A DNA stretch of 64,000 nt from an uncultured Oscillospiraceae bacterium (GCA_944385415.1 CALWXC010000003.1:62001-126000), one strand, 5' to 3'. Positions 34,325 to 43,427 are shown, numbered from the stretch's first letter. Program-made: numbers and translations. Notes: generated by a model from the letters alone, not told the origin.

Positions 34325-34981
34325 ATGAAGCAAAAATACGGTATTTTCGACATGGACGGCACCCTGGTGGATTCCATGGGCTATTGGCGGCAATTGGGTG
34401 TGGAATATCTTCACAACAAAGGCATAACGGAGATTCCGCCGGACATTCTTCGAATGCTGCAGCCCATGACGCTGGCCCAGTCCACCACGTTGTTTGCCGA
34501 CGCCTTTCATCTGCCCGGTACGCCGGTGGAAATCCTGGCGGAGATGAACGACATGATGGCGGTCCACTACGGGCGGGATGTGCTGCTGAAAGACGGCATC
34601 GTGGAATACCTGGACGAGCTGCAGCGCCGCGGTGTGGCGCTCTGCGTGGCTTCCGCCACGGACAAGCCCCTGATTGAGCTGTGCCTGGGCCGTCTGGGTA
34701 TTCTGGACCGCTTCGCCTTTCTCCTGTCCTGTGAGGAAGTGGGCTATGGCAAGGACCGGCCCGATATTTACAACATCGCCGTGTCCCGTCTGGGCGGTAT
34801 CCCGTCGGAGACCGTCGTCTATGAAGACGCTCCCTATGCCATCCGCACGGCAAAGGACGCCGGATACCAGGTGGCGGCCATCTACGACGAGGGCATATCC
34901 GATGCCCGCTGGGCCGAGCTGGCCGCTCTGGCCGACTACCGGTTGGAGCACTGGTCCCAGGCTCTGGACCTGATTCCTTAA
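34325..34981 (+). CDS. HAD subfamily IA phosphatase/phosphomutase-like
   Basis: A 218-residue HAD hydrolase. Motif I YGIFDMDGTLVDSMGYW (about 5-21), motif II VASATDKPL (about 109-117), Lys in GYGKDRPDIY (about 140-149) and acidic motif IV VYEDAPYAIRTAKDAGY (about 163-179). The GxGKP-like segment and EDA motif resemble beta-phosphoglucomutase and sugar-phosphatase relatives; the substrate is unknown. AAGGAG lies six bases before the ATG at 34325, so upstream in-frame ATGs are not used. It ends at a bidirectional terminator facing tspO. Confidence 0.87.
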   Translation: MKQKYGIFDMDGTLVDSMGYWRQLGVEYLHNKGITEIPPDILRMLQPMTLAQSTTLFADAFHLPGTPVEILAEMNDMMAVHYGRDVLLKDGIVEYLDELQRRGVALCVASATDKPLIELCLGRLGILDRFAFLLSCEEVGYGKDRPDIYNIAVSRLGGIPSETVVYEDAPYAIRTAKDAGYQVAAIYDEGISDARWAELAALADYRLEHWSQALDLIP

Positions 34982-34998
34982 TGCTGTATACCATCACA

Positions 34999-35029
34999 AC
35001 GCCCCGTTCCGCAGTGGGAACGGGGCGTT
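34999..35029. terminator. Bidirectional terminator between the HAD gene and tspO
   Basis: ACGCCCCGTTCC / GGAACGGGGCGT-type stem with a 5-6 base loop between two convergent genes; TTATTT follows on the plus strand. Confidence 0.75.
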
Positions 35030-35031
35030 AT

Positions 35032-35496
35032 TTATCGATTCAGATAGAAAATCGCCAAGTTGAGATAGCCCGCAAAGGTCACCCACAGCAGATACGGGAC
35101 CTGCAAGACTGCCGCCAAGGTGGAAAATTGGCGGAACGAGCGAATCATCACCAGAATGGCCAGCCACAGCAGCAGCAGAACAAAAAAGGCCGCCAACGGT
35201 TTGCCCGCTCCAAAAAACACCAGGGTCCATACGAAGTTCAATGCCAACTGGATGCCCCATACAATGGCCGCCGGTTTGGCCGCCGCGCCGCCCTGGCGCA
35301 GCACCATAGCCAATCCCAGGCCCATCAGAATATAGAGAACAGTCCAGACAATGGGAAAGACGATCTCCGGCGGTGTCAGGGCCGGTTTCACCCAGGTGGG
35401 GTAAATGGTCCCCATCCCCTGCCGGGTCAGGGACGACTCCAAAAATCCCACGGCCAGCGCCAGCAGCGGCAGCCACAGATAAGCCCATTTTTTCAA
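35032..35496 (-). CDS. tspO: TspO/MBR family membrane protein
   Basis: A 154-residue integral membrane protein with five transmembrane segments (about 5-20, 42-62, 72-94, 98-118, 126-150), the family's usual size. Family residues include PPEIVFPIVWTVLYILMGLG (about 42-61), ALNFVWTLVFFG and the final TFAGYLNLAIFYLN. TspO proteins bind porphyrins or sterol-like ligands; the role in anaerobes is unclear. The start is a TTG at 35496, seven bases after GGAGG; it gives the family length, whereas the earlier ATG adds 16 non-conserved residues. Confidence 0.92.
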   Translation of the reverse strand: MKKWAYLWLPLLALAVGFLESSLTRQGMGTIYPTWVKPALTPPEIVFPIVWTVLYILMGLGLAMVLRQGGAAAKPAAIVWGIQLALNFVWTLVFFGAGKPLAAFFVLLLLWLAILVMIRSFRQFSTLAAVLQVPYLLWVTFAGYLNLAIFYLNR

Positions 35497-35600
35497 GGTT
35501 GCTCCTCCTTCCTTCCATAAAACAGCTATATGCAGTTTCTGCACCCTTTATACAGCAGCATCATAGACTATACTATGCTTTCCGGATGGAGGGATGGAGT

Positions 35601-36680
35601 TTGATTACCATCAGTCTTTGTATGATTGTAAAAAATGAGGAAGCGGTTCTGGAACGCTGTCTCCAATCGGCCGCGCCCCTGGCAGACGAACTCATTGTGG
35701 TGGACACCGGCAGTACCGACAGCACTGTGGAGATTGCCCGGCGGTTTGGGGCACAGGTGTTTTCATTTCCCTGGCGGGACGATTTCTCCGCCGCACGGAA
35801 TGTTTCCTTTGAGGCCGCCTCCATGGACTACTGTCTGTGGCTGGATGCCGACGACATCATATTGCCGGACGATCTTTCCAAATTACTGGCCATGAAAGAA
35901 ACGCTGCCGCCGGACACGGACATGGTCATGCTGCCCTATCATACAGCCTTTGACGCCGACGGCGTCCCCACCTTTACCTGTTATCGGGAACGGCTCATCC
36001 GGAATCACGCCGGGTTCCGTTGGGAAGGGGTGGTCCATGAGGCCATTGCTCCCCGTGGTGTGGTTCGGTACGGCGACGGTGCGGTGACCCATCGCAAAAC
36101 CGGCCCCGGCGACCCGGACCGAAACCTACGGATTCTGGAAGGGCTTCGGGTCCGACGGCCTCTGACGCCCCGGGAACAGTTCTATTACGCCCGGGAGCTG
36201 ACGTACCATGGCCGAGATTGGGAAGCAGCGGCACAGTTTGCGGACTTCCTGCGTACCGGAGGCGGTTGGGCGCCGGACAGCATCCAGGCCGCCATAGATT
36301 TGGCAGAATGTTACCGGCGTTTGGAACAGCCGGAACAAATTTTGCCGTCTCTGGTGCTGGGACTGTGCTTCGGTGCGCCAACGCCGGAGCTGTGCTGCGC
36401 GTTGGGCCAACGGTATCTGGAACTGGAACAGTGGGAGGCGGCCATCTATTGGTATGAGCAAGCCATGAACCGGCCGGAGCACCTGGGCTTTACCCTGCCG
36501 GACTGCCGGAATTACATTCCCCTGCTGCAACTTTGCGTCTGCCATGATCGGTTGGGCGATTGGCGGAAAGCGGCGGCCTACAATGAAGCGGCCTGCCGTC
36601 TGCGGCCCCAGTCTCCGGCCTGTGCCTACAACCGGGCCTATTTTGACCGCATTGCACAGCAAAATGCGGACCGGAACTGA
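35601..36680 (+). CDS. Family 2 glycosyltransferase with C-terminal TPR-like region
   Basis: A 359-residue GT-A fold enzyme. ISLCMIVKNEEAVLERCL (about 3-20), VVDTGSTDSTVEIARRFGAQV (two-part, about 32-52) and the DxD-type LWLDADDIILPDD (about 80-92) mark GT2 donor binding. The C-terminal half (about 210-350) has helical TPR-like repeats (YYARELTYHGRDWEAAAQF, QRYLELEQWEAAIYWYEQA). The layout is shared with SunS-like peptide glycosyltransferases and related clostridial proteins. Acceptor is unknown. The start is a TTG at 35601, eight bases after GGAGG. Its stop codon lies in the loop of the tsaD terminator hairpin. Confidence 0.85.
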   Translation: MITISLCMIVKNEEAVLERCLQSAAPLADELIVVDTGSTDSTVEIARRFGAQVFSFPWRDDFSAARNVSFEAASMDYCLWLDADDIILPDDLSKLLAMKETLPPDTDMVMLPYHTAFDADGVPTFTCYRERLIRNHAGFRWEGVVHEAIAPRGVVRYGDGAVTHRKTGPGDPDRNLRILEGLRVRRPLTPREQFYYARELTYHGRDWEAAAQFADFLRTGGGWAPDSIQAAIDLAECYRRLEQPEQILPSLVLGLCFGAPTPELCCALGQRYLELEQWEAAIYWYEQAMNRPEHLGFTLPDCRNYIPLLQLCVCHDRLGDWRKAAAYNEAACRLRPQSPACAYNRAYFDRIAQQNADRN

Positions 36681-36694
36681 GTTCCGGTCCGCAT
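36658..36694 (-). terminator. Terminator of tsaD overlapping the end of the glycosyltransferase gene
   Basis: A perfect 14-bp stem (36664-36677 with 36681-36694) whose 3-base loop is the glycosyltransferase TGA stop. On the minus strand ATTTTG follows. It ends tsaD, which stops at 36698, and may also end the convergent gene. Confidence 0.75.
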
Positions 36695-36697
36695 GAT

Positions 36698-37702
36698 TCA
36701 TTCTATGGACATGGTGGCATAGGCATTGAGATCCTGGCCCGCCGTATGGCCGGCCAGATACTCATAATACGCCTGGGCGCCGATCATGGCGCCGTTATCG
36801 CCGCAGAGTTTCAGCGGCGGCAGATATAACTCTGCGCCCAGCTTGGCGCATGCTGTCTCAAAGTCACCGCGAATACGGCTATTAGCCGCCACACCGCCAG
36901 CAATGGCTAACTTTTTATAGCCGGTCTGCTCCAGAGCGGCCATGGTGCGGGGCACCAGCGTATCACTGACGGCTTTGGAAAAGTCGGCGCAAAGGCCCGG
37001 CACATCCAACGTTTCGCCTTTCTGCTCGGCGTTGTGAATGAGATTCAGCGCCGCCGTCTTCAAGCCGGAAAAGGACATATCCAAATCGCTGCCGCTGACG
37101 TGGGCCACGGGCATGGGGTATTTGCCCTCTGTACCGGTACGGGCCAGCTTGTCCAACGCCGCGCCGCCGGGATAGGGCATGCCCAGGACCCGGGCCACCT
37201 TGTCAAAGCACTCCCCCGCCGCGTCATCCCGGGTAGAGCCGAGAATTTTCAGTTTGGTGTAATCCTGAACATCCACAATCATGCTGTGGCCGCCGGACAC
37301 CACCAGACAGAGGAACGGCGGTTCCAGCTCCGGAAAGGCCAGATAATTGGCGGCAATGTGGCCCCGGATATGGTGGACCGGAATCAGCGGGACCTGCAGA
37401 GCCATGGCCGCCGCCTTGGCGAAGTTGACGCCCACCAGCACCGCACCGATAAGGCCCGGCGCATAGGTGACACCGACGGCGTCAATGTCCTGCCGGGTAA
37501 TGCCCGCCGTCTCCAATGCCTGATCGGCCAGACCATAGATGGCTTCGATATGCTTACGGGAGGCGATTTCCGGCACCACGCCGCCGTAGGTCTTATGGAT
37601 GGCCACCTGAGACGCGATACAGTCGGCCAGCACCGTCCGGCCATCCCGGACCACAGCCACCGCCGTCTCGTCGCAGGAGGATTCAATGGCTAAAATGTTC
37701 AA
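36698..37702 (-). CDS. tsaD: tRNA N6-adenosine threonylcarbamoyltransferase
   Basis: A 334-residue ASKHA-fold enzyme that transfers threonylcarbamoyl to A37 of ANN-decoding tRNAs. ILAIESSCDETAVAVV (about 3-18) and GVVPEIASRKHIE (about 42-54) start the domain. The iron-site histidines are in PVHHIRGHIAAN (about 108-119). SGGHSMIV, FDKVARVLGMPYPGG and AIAGGVAANSRIR follow. The start is TTG at 37702, eight bases after AAAGGAG, overlapping the rimI stop by 4 bases. tsaB and tsaE are not in this window. Confidence 0.93.
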   Translation of the reverse strand: MNILAIESSCDETAVAVVRDGRTVLADCIASQVAIHKTYGGVVPEIASRKHIEAIYGLADQALETAGITRQDIDAVGVTYAPGLIGAVLVGVNFAKAAAMALQVPLIPVHHIRGHIAANYLAFPELEPPFLCLVVSGGHSMIVDVQDYTKLKILGSTRDDAAGECFDKVARVLGMPYPGGAALDKLARTGTEGKYPMPVAHVSGSDLDMSFSGLKTAALNLIHNAEQKGETLDVPGLCADFSKAVSDTLVPRTMAALEQTGYKKLAIAGGVAANSRIRGDFETACAKLGAELYLPPLKLCGDNGAMIGAQAYYEYLAGHTAGQDLNAYATMSIE

Positions 37703-38139
37703 GTGTTCCACTCCTTTTTGAGGATCAACGCATCCTCCCGGGGATTCAAATAGTAATTGGGCCGTCTGCCCACCTGGACAAAGCCCAGGGATGTATACAG
37801 GGCGATGGCCGGTGCGTTGGAGGGCCGCACCTCCAGAAGCACTTCCGTCACACCCTGCTGCCGCAGCCGCTGTTCCAACTCCGTCAACAGCGCCCGGCCA
37901 ATGCCGCGGCCCCGGTGGTCCGGGGACACGGCCACATTCAGAATGTCGGTGCTGTCCAGCACCGTCTGGCTGCCCACATAGCCCAGAACGGTCTCCCCCT
38001 CCACGGCCACCAGCCAAAAGCTCAGCTCGTTGGCCAGTTCTCCGGCCACCGACGCTTCGCTCCAGGGATCGGAAAAACAAACCTGCTCCAGGGCCGCCAC
38101 CTGGGCCACATGGGATTGGGTCATTGGGATCAGTTCCAT
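37699..38139 (-). CDS. rimI: Ribosomal protein S18-alanine N-acetyltransferase
   Basis: A 146-residue GNAT acetyltransferase. The acetyl-CoA loop VSPDHRGRGIGRALLTELEQ (about 72-91), EVRPSNAPAIALYTSLGF (about 102-119) and VGRRPNYY are characteristic of RimI, which acetylates the N-terminus of S18. The ATG at 38139 has GAGG upstream and overlaps the end of polA. It is coupled to tsaD, a common RimI-TsaD pairing in bacteria, where RimI is the usual annotation of GNATs of this context. Confidence 0.9.
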   Translation of the reverse strand: MELIPMTQSHVAQVAALEQVCFSDPWSEASVAGELANELSFWLVAVEGETVLGYVGSQTVLDSTDILNVAVSPDHRGRGIGRALLTELEQRLRQQGVTEVLLEVRPSNAPAIALYTSLGFVQVGRRPNYYLNPREDALILKKEWNT

Positions 38140-38140
38140 A

Positions 38141-40657
38141 TCACTTGGCCTCATACCAGCTGGCGCCGCTTTTGGCCTCGGCCAGCAGGGGCACCCGCAG
38201 TTCCATCACCTGTTCCATCTCCCGTTCCACCAGCTGCTTGACGCCGTCGGCCTGGTCCAGCGGGCACTCGACAATCAATTCGTCATGGACCTGCAAAACC
38301 AGACGGGCCTGGGGGTACTGTTTGGCCAGGGCCGCATCCACCCGGATCATGGCCAGTTTGATGATATCGGCAGCGGTGCCCTGGATGGGGGTATTCATGG
38401 CACAGCGCTCTCCAAAGGAGCGGAGATTGAAGTTTTTGCTTTTGAGTTCCGGCAAATAGCGGCGGCGGCCCATGAGCGTCGTCACATAGCCGTCGGCCTT
38501 GGCCTGTTCCACCACGTCGTGCATATACTGCCGGACACCGGCGTACTTCTCCAAATAGCTCTCAATATAGGCCTTGGCCTCTTTCCGAGTCACACCGATA
38601 TCATCGGCCAGGGAGAAGTCGGAAATCCCGTAGACAATACCGAAGTTGACGGCCTTGGCATGGCGGCGCATAAGACTGGTGACGTCCTCCGGGGCCACGC
38701 CGAAGACCTGAGAAGCCGTGACCCGGTGGACATCCTCGCCGCTGCGGAACGCTTCCTGCATAATTTTGTCGTTGGCGATATGAGCCAGAACCCGCAGTTC
38801 AATCTGGGAGTAGTCGGCGTCAATGAGCACACAGCCGTCTTTGGGAACAAACATTTTGCGGATTTCGCTGCCCAATTCTGTGCGGACGGGGATATTTTGC
38901 AGATTGGGTTCTGTGGAAGACAATCGACCCGTGGCTGTGACCATGTTCTGGAAGGTCGTGTGAATCCGTTCATCGTCTCCGATGACCTTGACCAGCCCTT
39001 CGGCATAGGTGGAATTGAGCTTTGTCACCATGCGATAATCCATGATGGCCTCGATGATGGGGTGCTTGTTTTTCAGCTTTTCCAGAACCTCGGCGTTGGT
39101 GGAGTAACCGGTTTTCGTCTTTTTCACCGGCGGCAGTCCCAGTTTCTCAAAAAGGATAACCCCCAGCTGCTGGGTGGAATTGATGTTGAAGGTCTCCCCT
39201 GCCATGTCATAGATTTGCTCCGTCAGGGCATTGATGCGCTCCGTCAGCAGATTGCCGAAGGCCAGCAGCGCCATGCGGTCCACGGCGATGCCCTCCCGCT
39301 CCATACGGGCCAGAACGGCGCACAGCGGAAACTCCACCGTCTCATAGAGGGTAGTCATATTCTGTTCCGCCATAAGGGATTGGAGGGGCTTCCACAGGGC
39401 AAACACCGCGGCGGCCCGGTCGGACAGGCTTTCCAATGGTCCCTCCTGGTTGAGATACCGTTTGGCCAATTCTTCGGGGCTGTAGCGGTTATCCGAGGGG
39501 TCCAGCACGTATCCGGCCAAGCTCACATCAAACACAAAGCCGTCCTTTGGCAGTCCCAGCCGGTCCAGCTGATGCCACAATGTTTTATAATCGGCACAAG
39601 CCTTGGGCGTCTCTGCCGTCAGCAGCGGTTCACAGCAGCTAATCTCTGTGACACAGACACCGTCAGCGGTGGCAATGGCCGCCTGATCGCCGTCCAGCAC
39701 CAATGCGCAGGGCGTCCCCACCGGCGGCAAGCACGCCAACGTGCATACGGCGGCAGCCGGTTCCGCTGGCTGCGGCGCTGCTTCCACATCGTACAGGCCG
39801 TAACGGTCCATCAGCCGGACAAACTCCAGCTTTTCAAACAGTGCCCGTAAAGCCGGTTTGTCCACGGGTTTGCAGACGTTATCCGCCGGTACAAAGTCAA
39901 TGGGGGCTGTCTTCCGGATGGTAGCCAGATCATAGGACAGATACGCCGAGTCTTTACCGGCCTCCAGCTTCTTTTTCACCGCCGGTTTGATGGCGTCGCT
40001 GTCCAGATGGTCATAGATGGCGTCGAGACTGCCGAATGCCGCCAGCAAATCCCCCGCCGTCTTCTTGCCCACGCCGGGGACGCCGGGGATATTGTCAGAG
40101 GAATCGCCCATCAGAGCCTTGCAGTCCACCAGACGGATGGGGTCAAAGCCGTACTCCTCCCGGAAGGTCTCCGGCGTATAGCGGGTAGCCAGCGTCTGGC
40201 CCGCCTTGCTGGACACCAGCCGCACCGTCACATGGTCGTCCACCAATTGGAGACTGTCCCGGTCACCGGTGAGGATGACACACTCCCAGCCGGACTCCGC
40301 GCAAATTCGGCCCACGGTGCCCAAAATATCGTCGGCTTCCCATCCCTCCTGCTCGTAGATGGGAATGGACATGGCCCGCAAAACGTCCTTCATCACGGGC
40401 ATCTGCTGGGCCAGCTCGTCGGGCATCCCATGGCGGGTGGCCTTGTATCCCTCATACTGCAAATGGCGGAACGTGGGCGCTTTCAAATCGAAGGCCACAC
40501 AGACGCCGTCGGGCCGCTCCTCCCCCATAAATTTATGGAGGATATTTAAAAATCCATAGATGGCGTTGGTATACAGCCCTTCCCGGGTGGTCAGGGGCCG
40601 GATGCCGTAAAAGGCCCGGTTGATGACACTGTTGCCATCTAAAATCATCAGCTTCAT
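38141..40657 (-). CDS. polA: DNA polymerase I
   Basis: An 838-residue repair and primer-removal polymerase. The N-terminal 5'-3' exonuclease/FEN domain (about 1-290) has LILTGDRDSLQLV and MGDSSDNIPGVPGVGKKTA. The middle domain (about 300-460) shows no clear DEDD exonuclease residues, as in many Firmicutes. The polymerase domain has motif A DADYSQIELRVLA, motif B RRHAKAVNFGIVYGIS and motif C QVHDELIVECP. The ATG at 40657 is preceded by AAGGGGG. It is the first gene of the polA-rimI-tsaD operon. Confidence 0.95.
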   Translation of the reverse strand: MKLMILDGNSVINRAFYGIRPLTTREGLYTNAIYGFLNILHKFMGEERPDGVCVAFDLKAPTFRHLQYEGYKATRHGMPDELAQQMPVMKDVLRAMSIPIYEQEGWEADDILGTVGRICAESGWECVILTGDRDSLQLVDDHVTVRLVSSKAGQTLATRYTPETFREEYGFDPIRLVDCKALMGDSSDNIPGVPGVGKKTAGDLLAAFGSLDAIYDHLDSDAIKPAVKKKLEAGKDSAYLSYDLATIRKTAPIDFVPADNVCKPVDKPALRALFEKLEFVRLMDRYGLYDVEAAPQPAEPAAAVCTLACLPPVGTPCALVLDGDQAAIATADGVCVTEISCCEPLLTAETPKACADYKTLWHQLDRLGLPKDGFVFDVSLAGYVLDPSDNRYSPEELAKRYLNQEGPLESLSDRAAAVFALWKPLQSLMAEQNMTTLYETVEFPLCAVLARMEREGIAVDRMALLAFGNLLTERINALTEQIYDMAGETFNINSTQQLGVILFEKLGLPPVKKTKTGYSTNAEVLEKLKNKHPIIEAIMDYRMVTKLNSTYAEGLVKVIGDDERIHTTFQNMVTATGRLSSTEPNLQNIPVRTELGSEIRKMFVPKDGCVLIDADYSQIELRVLAHIANDKIMQEAFRSGEDVHRVTASQVFGVAPEDVTSLMRRHAKAVNFGIVYGISDFSLADDIGVTRKEAKAYIESYLEKYAGVRQYMHDVVEQAKADGYVTTLMGRRRYLPELKSKNFNLRSFGERCAMNTPIQGTAADIIKLAMIRVDAALAKQYPQARLVLQVHDELIVECPLDQADGVKQLVEREMEQVMELRVPLLAEAKSGASWYEAK

Positions 40658-40687
40658 GGGTAGAACCCCCTTTATATCATACGGTAC

Positions 40688-40716
40688 AGTATACCACGAA
40701 ACGGCGTTGCTTTCCA
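40688..40716 (-). promoter_or_regulatory. Promoter of polA-rimI-tsaD
   Basis: TGGAAA (40716-40711), 17 bp, TATACT (40693-40688) on the minus strand, about 30 bases before the polA start and just after the preceding terminator. Confidence 0.45.
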
Positions 40717-40719
40717 CAA

Positions 40720-40764
40720 AAAGCGCAAAAAGAAGTGCCGCTTTCGCAGCACTTCTTTTTGTGC
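40720..40764 (-). terminator. Terminator downstream of the hypothetical gene after cysS
   Basis: A long stem GCACAAAAAGAAGTGC-type with its near-perfect complement (40723-40764), with T-runs on the minus strand. It separates the cysE-cysS unit from polA. Confidence 0.75.
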
Positions 40765-40776
40765 AAATGGGACCCA

Positions 40777-41274
40777 TCATTCCCCTACGGTTTCCCAATA
40801 TTCGGCGCTGTAGGGAATGGCATCATAATGAAAGGATGCCTGTAGCTGCCGTATATATCCATAGACATCTTCTATGGGCTGCAATCCAGTCTGTTGCATA
40901 AGTTCGGCTATGGCGTCCCCGTTGCCGGCGTTGCACGCATCCTCCGCCAGAAAAGCATCGAATTGTTCCCGTGTCCACTGCCAGCATTGCTCTATTGCCG
41001 CTATATTGCCGCAGGCCAGCAGCAGCCGCAGAAAATCTGCAAAGTTCGCAGCCACTGGGTGAACATACTCCCCTGGAAGATTCATGGGGCTGACGGTAAA
41101 AATCATCTCTCCAAAGGCATCTATGGTACAAAAGTGGATGCCGTCCACACCGGGCCAGCCAAACACATGGGCCCCTTCCGGTGTGCAGAAATATTGGACA
41201 TCCCAACTCCCTCGCTCCAGACCGAACGCTGTCAGATCCAGGCTGCTATTCCAACCAGTTTGCTCCATACCCAT
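40777..41274 (-). CDS. Hypothetical protein coupled to cysS
   Basis: A 165-residue cytoplasmic protein whose family I cannot name. A beta-rich N-terminal part (DVQYFCTPEGAHVFGWPGVDGIHFCTIDAFGEMIF, in two blocks about 25-60) is followed by a helical half (NFADFLRLLLACGNIAAIEQ, about 77-96). The layout loosely recalls SUKH-like proteins, but no diagnostic motif is seen. Its start (ATG 41274 or 41268) lies 6-12 bases after the cysS stop with no good SD, so translation probably depends on cysS readthrough. It is the last gene before a strong terminator. Confidence 0.65.
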   Translation of the reverse strand: MGMEQTGWNSSLDLTAFGLERGSWDVQYFCTPEGAHVFGWPGVDGIHFCTIDAFGEMIFTVSPMNLPGEYVHPVAANFADFLRLLLACGNIAAIEQCWQWTREQFDAFLAEDACNAGNGDAIAELMQQTGLQPIEDVYGYIRQLQASFHYDAIPYSAEYWETVGE

Positions 41275-41280
41275 GGCAGT

Positions 41281-42726
41281 TCAGACGCGCTTCCACTGAG
41301 CGCCGCCGGGCACATCGATGATCTCAACGCCCTGGGCTTTCAGTTCATCGCGGATGCGGTCGGCCTCCGCAAAGTTTTTGGCTTTCTTGGCCTCGGCCCG
41401 CTGGAGCACCAGCGCGTCAATGGCCGGGTCACCCTCGCCCTGGATGGTATAGCCGCCGGTGGTGGCCGTCTTGGTCTTGGCCTGCTCGGCCCGCTTGGCG
41501 GCGGCCTTTTCCAGCAGATCCAGGCTCAGGACTTTATCAAAGTCGCCCAGCAGAGCCAGCTTGGTACCGTCGTTGGTCTTGGCCTTCAGCACATCATAAA
41601 CGGCGGTGATGGCCAGAGACGTATTCAAATCATTGCTCAGAGCATGGTTGAACTTCTCCTTGAGGGCGTCGAACTGGGCCTGGTCCACCGTTTTGTCGCT
41701 GTCATCCAGCGCCGCAATCTTGTTAATCAGCTTCTGGTAGGTGGTCACGGCATTGTCGAGGTTTTCCCAGGAAAAGACCAGACTGCGGCGGTAGTGGGAT
41801 TGCAGGCAGAACAGGCGGTAGGCAAGCGGGTCATAGCCCTTTTCCTCCAGCAGGGACACGGTCAGGAATTCACCCTTGGACTTGGACATCTTACCGGTGT
41901 TGGTATTCAGATGGTGGACATGGAACCAGTAGTTACACCAATGGTGGCCCAAATACGCCTCAGACTGGGCGATCTCATTGGTATGATGGGGGAAGGCATT
42001 GTCGATGCCGCCGCAGTGCAGGTCCAGGTCCTCGCCCAGGTGCTTCATGCTGATGCCGGAGCACTCAATATGCCAGCCGGGATAGCCCACGCCCCAGGGA
42101 GAATCCCACTTGAGGGCCTGGTCCTCAAACTTGGACTTGGTGAACCAGAGGACAAAGTCGTTCTTGTTGCGCTTGCTGGTGTCCTCTTCCACGCCCTCCC
42201 GGACACCCACGGCCAAATCCTCTTCATCGTGGTCATTGAAGACGTAGTACTGGTCCAGCTTGGAGGTATCAAAATAGACGTTGCCGCCAGCCTCATAGGC
42301 AAACCCCTTCTCCAGCAGTTTGGAGACAATGTCGATATACTCCGCGATGCAGTTGGTAGCGGGCTCCACCACGTCGGGCCGCTTGATGTTCAGCTTTTTG
42401 CAGTCGGAGAAAAAGGCGTCCGTATAGTACTGGGCAATCTCCATGACGGTTTTATGCTCCCGCTTGGCGCCCTTGAGCATCTTGTCTTCTCCGGTGTCGG
42501 CGTCGGAGCTGAGATGGCCCACGTCGGTAATATTCATAACGCGCTTGACATTGTAGCCCTGATAGCGCAGATACTTTTCCAGTACGTCCTCCATGATATA
42601 GCTGCGGAGATTGCCGATGTGGGCAAAGTGGTACACCGTGGGACCGCAGGTATACATTTTGACAATGTCGGGATGGTTGGGAACGAATTCCTCTTTTTTG
42701 TGACTGGCAGAGTTGTAAAGATACAT
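41281..42726 (-). CDS. cysS: Cysteinyl-tRNA synthetase
   Basis: A 481-residue class I aminoacyl-tRNA synthetase. The active-site region MYTCGPTVYHFAHIGNLRS (about 24-42) contains the zinc Cys and HIGH-like HIGN. Later are GWHIECSGIS and HCGGIDNAFPHHTNE (zinc ligands), KMSKSKGE (about 273-280), and a C-terminal DALR-type helical domain ending in IIDVPGGAQWKRV. It lies 46 bases after cysE with SD TAGGAGG. Both follow a cysteine-type T-box, so expression should rise when tRNA-Cys is uncharged. Confidence 0.95.
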   Translation of the reverse strand: MYLYNSASHKKEEFVPNHPDIVKMYTCGPTVYHFAHIGNLRSYIMEDVLEKYLRYQGYNVKRVMNITDVGHLSSDADTGEDKMLKGAKREHKTVMEIAQYYTDAFFSDCKKLNIKRPDVVEPATNCIAEYIDIVSKLLEKGFAYEAGGNVYFDTSKLDQYYVFNDHDEEDLAVGVREGVEEDTSKRNKNDFVLWFTKSKFEDQALKWDSPWGVGYPGWHIECSGISMKHLGEDLDLHCGGIDNAFPHHTNEIAQSEAYLGHHWCNYWFHVHHLNTNTGKMSKSKGEFLTVSLLEEKGYDPLAYRLFCLQSHYRRSLVFSWENLDNAVTTYQKLINKIAALDDSDKTVDQAQFDALKEKFNHALSNDLNTSLAITAVYDVLKAKTNDGTKLALLGDFDKVLSLDLLEKAAAKRAEQAKTKTATTGGYTIQGEGDPAIDALVLQRAEAKKAKNFAEADRIRDELKAQGVEIIDVPGGAQWKRV

Positions 42727-42772
42727 GGTCAGTTCCTCCTATCGGACGGTATGGTAACCGTTTCCGTTTGTA

Positions 42773-43402
42773 TTAGTCACAGCGGCGGTCATCCTCGTCG
42801 CCCAGCATCTTTTCCAGGCGGCTGAGACGCTTCTGGAGCCGTTCAATTTCCAGCATCATGGGGTCCGGCGTATGGATGTGGTCCAGCTTTTCACCGCTGA
42901 TTTTCACAATCCGGCCCGGCACGCCGACAACCGTGGCGTTTTCCGGCACCTCCCGCAGCACCACGGAATTGGCGGCAATGCGGGCATTGTCTCCCACTTT
43001 AAAAGGCCCCAAAACCTTGGCCCCGGCGCCCACCATGATATTATTGCCCAAGGTGGGGTGGCGCTTTCCTTTGTCCTTGCCGGTACCGCCCAAGGTGACG
43101 CCCTGGTATAGCAGGCAGTCGTCCCCAATTTCCGTGGTGGCGCCGATGACAATGCCCGTACCGTGGTCGATGACCAACCGCCGTCCAATCTTGGCCGCCG
43201 GATGGATCTCAATGCCGGTAAACCACTTGGTCATCTGCGAAATCCAGCGGGCAATAAAATATCGCTTGTGCTCATGAAACCAGTGGGCAATCCGATACTG
43301 AATTGTAGCATGGAGTCCGTTGTAAAGCAGCAGTACCTCCAGCACGCTGCGGGCTGCCGGATCATTTCTACGGTAGGCCTGGATATCTTCGATCAAATGC
43401 AT
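42773..43402 (-). CDS. cysE: Serine O-acetyltransferase
   Basis: A 209-residue acetyltransferase making O-acetylserine, the cysteine precursor. A helical N-terminal segment (about 1-60) precedes a left-handed beta-helix of hexapeptide repeats: EIHPAAKIGRRLVIDHGTGI, VIGATTEIGDDCLLYQGVTL and GGTGKDKGKRHPTLGNNIMV. Catalytic Asp-His are in IDHGTG. The tail is coiled-coil-like (LEIERLQKRLSRLEKML). The ATG at 43402 has GGGGAGG five bases before it; the upstream in-frame ATG lies in the T-box leader. Confidence 0.93.
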   Translation of the reverse strand: MHLIEDIQAYRRNDPAARSVLEVLLLYNGLHATIQYRIAHWFHEHKRYFIARWISQMTKWFTGIEIHPAAKIGRRLVIDHGTGIVIGATTEIGDDCLLYQGVTLGGTGKDKGKRHPTLGNNIMVGAGAKVLGPFKVGDNARIAANSVVLREVPENATVVGVPGRIVKISGEKLDHIHTPDPMMLEIERLQKRLSRLEKMLGDEDDRRCD

Positions 43403-43427
43403 AAAGTCCTCCCCGGTCGCCGCATAC

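Noticed and set aside
31835..34951. A 1,000-residue minus-strand frame opposite scfB and the AraC gene
   Set aside because: Covers several certain plus-strand genes and two terminators; no motif or start signal.
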